A DNA stretch of 44,130 bases from JAPLJU01 sp964547985 (GTDB lineage: Bacteria; Desulfobacterota; Syntrophia; Syntrophales; UBA2192): positions 1-44,130 of the forward strand of contig CAZJPV010000017.1 in NCBI GenBank assembly GCA_964547985.1, read 5' to 3'. Shown here piece after piece: positions 42,115 to 44,130 of this stretch. The notes beneath the pieces were generated by a model that worked only from the letters and a program-made list of their open reading frames with translations, did no database searches and was not told the origin of the DNA. The first letter of the stretch is position 1. The number at the start of each line of letters is the position of its first letter. The translations under genes were made by a program, and so were the position numbers.

Positions 42115-42927
42115 ATGAAACATGTAAAACAGTTGATGTTTGCCGTGATGTTGATCCTGTGCTTCGCCGCGACGTCGGAGGCGAGGCTTCAAACACAGGT
42201 TGTGGAGTACCGGCACGGCGGCGTCGTCCTGCAGGGGTATCTCGCCTACGATGATGCCTTCAAGGGAAAACGACCGGGCGTGCTCGTCGTGCACGAGTGG
42301 TGGGGGATCAATGATTTTATCAGAGAAAGGACTGAAAATTTAGCGAGGCTTGGTTACGTGGCTTTTGCGGCCGACATATACGGCAAGGGTGTCCGGCCAA
42401 CGGATTTCCAGGAAGCGGCGGCGATATCGGGAAAGTATAAGAAGGAGCCTGAACTTCTCCGGGGCCGGGCCAGGGCGGGACTCGCAAAATTAAAATCACT
42501 GAAACAGACGGACGGCAAGCGTCTGGCTGCCATCGGGTACTGTTTCGGAGGGACAACGGTCCTGGAGCTTGCCAGGAGCGGCTCCGAGGTGAGAGGTGTC
42601 GTGAGCTTTCATGGCGGGCTGGGCACGGAGGATCCTGCCGATGCGAAGAACATGAAGGCCAGTGTCCTCGTGCTACACGGGGCCGATGATCCCCATGTGC
42701 CTCCGGAAGAGGTCAGGAAATTTCAGGATGAAATGAGTCAGGCGGGCGTGGACTGGCAAATGATATTCTACGGGGGGGCGGTGCACAGCTTTACGAACCC
42801 CGATGCGGGAAGCGACAAGGCAAAGGGCGTCGCATACCAGGAAAGGTCTGATAGGCGTTCCTGGCAGGCCATGAGAAATTTTCTGTACGCCCTCCTGCAC
42901 CAACCGTCACAGAAAAAAACGTGGTGA
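42115..42927 (+). CDS. Exported dienelactone hydrolase family protein
   Basis: An alpha/beta hydrolase of 270 residues with a signal peptide (cleavage probably after SEA near residue 23). The dienelactone-hydrolase triad can be placed: Cys in AAIGYCFGGTTVLELA, Asp in VLHGADDPHVPPEE and His in YGGAVHSFTNPDAG. The oxyanion/Arg region is HEWWGINDFIRERTENLARLGY. It acts in the periplasm if the signal is real. The substrate is unknown. GGAGGG lies before the ATG. It follows the ATPase gene after 52 bases and may be cotranscribed. Confidence 0.87.
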   Translation: MKHVKQLMFAVMLILCFAATSEARLQTQVVEYRHGGVVLQGYLAYDDAFKGKRPGVLVVHEWWGINDFIRERTENLARLGYVAFAADIYGKGVRPTDFQEAAAISGKYKKEPELLRGRARAGLAKLKSLKQTDGKRLAAIGYCFGGTTVLELARSGSEVRGVVSFHGGLGTEDPADAKNMKASVLVLHGADDPHVPPEEVRKFQDEMSQAGVDWQMIFYGGAVHSFTNPDAGSDKAKGVAYQERSDRRSWQAMRNFLYALLHQPSQKKTW

Positions 42928-43012
42928 TGCAATTTCCATCGCGTCGTTGTTGCGTCGTCAGGGCAGGAAATAAAAAGGGGCCCTGTGGTCATTTCAGGTA
43001 CGAGGATCCATC

Positions 43013-43300
43013 GTGAAAAGATGTCATCGATGTCAAAAGGAACTGGGTATCACGGACAGGGTGGGACGGGCAGAGACCTGCCCGTCCTGCGGTACCGATC
43101 TCAAGAGCTGCAAGAACTGCGCGTTCTATGACACGGGCTCCTATAACCAGTGCCGTGAGATTCAGGCCGAGAGGGTTCTTGAAAAAGAGCGGAGCAACTA
43201 TTGCGATTATTTTCTCTTCCGGGATTCCTCACGCAACATGCATACGCAGGACAAAAAATCTGACCTCAAAGGCCAGCTTGACTCTCTGTTTAAGAAATAG
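43013..43300 (+). CDS. Small eight-cysteine zinc-ribbon protein, uncharacterised
   Basis: A 95-residue protein with cysteines at 4, 7, 23, 26, 33, 36, 47 and 64. These form two or more CxxC zinc-ribbon pairs. A charged helix QAERVLEKER follows, then CDYF, then a variable lysine-rich tail with a final amphipathic helix (LKGQLDSLFKK). The pattern CKNCAFYDTGSYNQCREIQAER looks conserved in deltaproteobacterial proteins of unknown function that I recall. The start is GTG with GAGGAT nine bases upstream; no in-frame ATG exists at this end. The function is unknown. Confidence 0.72.
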   Translation: MKRCHRCQKELGITDRVGRAETCPSCGTDLKSCKNCAFYDTGSYNQCREIQAERVLEKERSNYCDYFLFRDSSRNMHTQDKKSDLKGQLDSLFKK

Positions 43301-43448
43301 AAGCATCGATGGTCAGCGGTAGCGCCGTGTTTTACAGGTGCGGCGGCGGCATGGTTCTACTCAGCCGTTGAAATATTTTTTTATCAAAACAGAGAGACGG
43401 TCGTTCGAGTAAGAGAGAAATAAAAAAATTTATTTTTGCAGAAAAAGC

Positions 43449-43477
43449 TTGAAATGTAATTTTATTTCGGCTAAAAA
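43449..43477 (+). promoter_or_regulatory. Candidate promoter with AT-rich upstream tract
   Basis: TTGAAA at 43449-43454 and TAAAAA at 43472-43477 are 17 bp apart. An A/T-rich block at 43419-43437 lies just upstream, like an UP element. It faces the desulforedoxin/H1-tail gene and lies about 30 bases before its ATG. Confidence 0.45.
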
Positions 43478-43506
43478 TTCCACAGCACGCAACAGACGAG
43501 GACCGT

Positions 43507-43758
43507 ATGGCTAAAACAAGGAAAGGTGATACATTCACCTGCGATGTATGTGGCCTTGTAGTCGCCGTTGACGAGACGGGTGACTACGCGGTTGGGGAAA
43601 TCATTTGTTGTGACATTCCAATGAAGAAAGGAAAGGCGCTAATGAAAGCAAAGAAAAAGGCGGGTGCGAAAAAAGTAGCCAAGAAAAAACCGGCAAAGAA
43701 AGTGGTGAAGAAGGCAAAAGCGAAACCAAAGAAGAAGGTTGCTAAGAAGAAAAAATAA
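43507..43758 (+). CDS. Desulforedoxin-like domain fused to histone H1-like lysine-rich tail
   Basis: An 83-residue protein in two parts. Residues 7-39 match desulforedoxin: GDTFTCDVCGLVV, then IICCDIPM, giving the CxxC...CC iron site (C12, C15, C34, C35). Residues 40-83 are a tail of Lys, Ala, Val and Pro only in its later part, with 25 lysines in 44 residues and repeats such as KKVAKKKPAKK. Tails like this bind DNA in H1-like bacterial proteins. The combination suggests a metal or redox head on a nucleoid-binding arm, but that is inference. GAGGACC precedes the ATG. It is a single gene with its own promoter and terminator. Confidence 0.82.
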   Translation: MAKTRKGDTFTCDVCGLVVAVDETGDYAVGEIICCDIPMKKGKALMKAKKKAGAKKVAKKKPAKKVVKKAKAKPKKKVAKKKK

Positions 43759-43805
43759 GAAAGCACCAAAGAACTCTTATCTGAATGAGGTGTTGAGCTG
43801 GTCAG

Positions 43806-43840
43806 AGAGCCCCGGTCGTTCAAAGATTCGGGGCTCTTTT
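43806..43840 (+). terminator. Intrinsic terminator after the desulforedoxin/H1-tail gene
   Basis: AGAGCCCCG at 43806-43814 pairs perfectly with CGGGGCTCT at 43829-43837 around a 14-base loop, followed by TTTT. It lies 48 bases after the stop codon. Confidence 0.8.
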
Positions 43841-43899
43841 ATCTTGAGAAATGAAATAGGATGGGTCATTCCGTTTGGGGCCTTCACCATTGGCTTCTT

Positions 43900-44070
43900 C
43901 TATTTTCCGAAGGTCAGCAGGGTAAGGCTTGCGAGAGCCTCTTCGAGCGGCATTTCGTGATTCAGGATATGGAAACGGCGAAAAAGCGCAACGAGGATAC
44001 AGGCCAGGGACAGGGGGACACAAAGGGGAAAGCCATCATTGGGTTGATGTAAATCATTGACTGTTGGTGA
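43900..44070 (-). pseudogene. Possible fragment of a small membrane protein
   Basis: The minus strand carries a 56-codon open frame between stops, ending at TAG 43900-43902. It reads like the end of a real protein: a hydrophobic segment PLSLACILVALFRRF, then HEMPLEEALASLTLLTFGK. Codon choice is coding-like. No ATG or GTG starts the frame before the hydrophobic segment. A run of five C near 44019-44023, in the other frame after ATG ATG, suggests a frameshift. It may be a decayed gene or a short protein with a rare start. Confidence 0.3.
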
Positions 44071-44073
44071 TTA

Positions 44074-44130
44074 TTATTTTATAGAAGTAACCTGTTGAGA
44101 AGTCATTCCAAGAATCTGCGTGATTTTTTC
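44074..44130 (-). CDS. C-terminal end of a gene running off the right edge
   Basis: The last 57 bases on the minus strand are open and end at TAA: EKITQILGMTSQQVTSIK. This could be the tail of a coding region starting beyond the window, for example a helix-turn-helix-like end. It is too short to identify and might be chance. Confidence 0.25.
   Translation of the reverse strand, partial: EKITQILGMTSQQVTSIK

Noticed and set aside
1..44130. CRISPR array, prophage, insertion sequence, rRNA or tRNA
   Set aside because: No regularly spaced repeats with unique spacers, no transposase or phage genes, and no rRNA or tRNA signatures were seen on either strand.

Overview
The window looks like chromosome of an anaerobic deltaproteobacterium (Desulfobacterota, perhaps a Syntrophales-like lineage). 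This is inferred from gene content: a split ferredoxin-fused glutamate synthase, a single-cluster ferredoxin, a desulforedoxin-type metal site, a two-gene SUF system, an M29 aminopeptidase and an RdgC of the deltaproteobacterial kind. Base composition and codon use are even, and I see no insertion sequence, prophage, CRISPR array, rRNA or tRNA. Most of the window is ordinary housekeeping sequence. The less usual items are small proteins, leaders and short repeats.

Layout. 1-3.1 kb (minus): nitrogen assimilation, with a stand-alone glutaminase-type amidotransferase followed by a ferredoxin-glutamate synthase that runs off the left edge, preceded by an orphan Fis-type HTH protein. 3.5-4.6 kb: a small lipoprotein and an N-terminally short YiiX-like protein. 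4.65-10.5 kb: mnmG, a YhcC-type radical SAM protein, hisC, a hemolysin III family protein and rdgC. 10.7-15.9 kb (plus): nadK-recN, an N-acetylglutamate-synthase-like GNAT, mltA and a short tRNA nucleotidyltransferase. 16.3-19.8 kb (plus): trpS-scpA-scpB-rluB, then an IHF/HU gene closed by a strong terminator. 19.8-21.5 kb: an M50 protease and radC.

21.6-34.2 kb is dominated by metal and redox functions: a Zur-like regulator with the znuACB zinc importer and two matching inverted repeats, a ccdA-tlpA thiol pair, a FeoB-like transporter with a DtxR-FeoA regulator behind a structured leader, a pyruvate-kinase-C-terminal-like protein, an M29 aminopeptidase, a ferredoxin, a hemerythrin and a SufC/SufBD pair. 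34.2-44.1 kb holds pncB, an unknown protein with a degenerate HExxH motif, an MFS carrier, alanine dehydrogenase, a P2-type cation ATPase with a near-consensus promoter, a secreted dienelactone-hydrolase-like protein, an eight-cysteine zinc-ribbon protein and a desulforedoxin domain joined to a histone H1-like lysine tail.

The best candidates for something undescribed are the structured leader before the FeoB-like gene (26004-26162), the desulforedoxin/H1-tail fusion (43507-43758), the GCAAC-N3-GTTGC operator pair around zur/znuA, the heptad and octad tandem repeats (13285-13316 and 20763-20818), and a short ORF interrupted by an amber codon (31384-31545). I found no clear multi-gene novel system.
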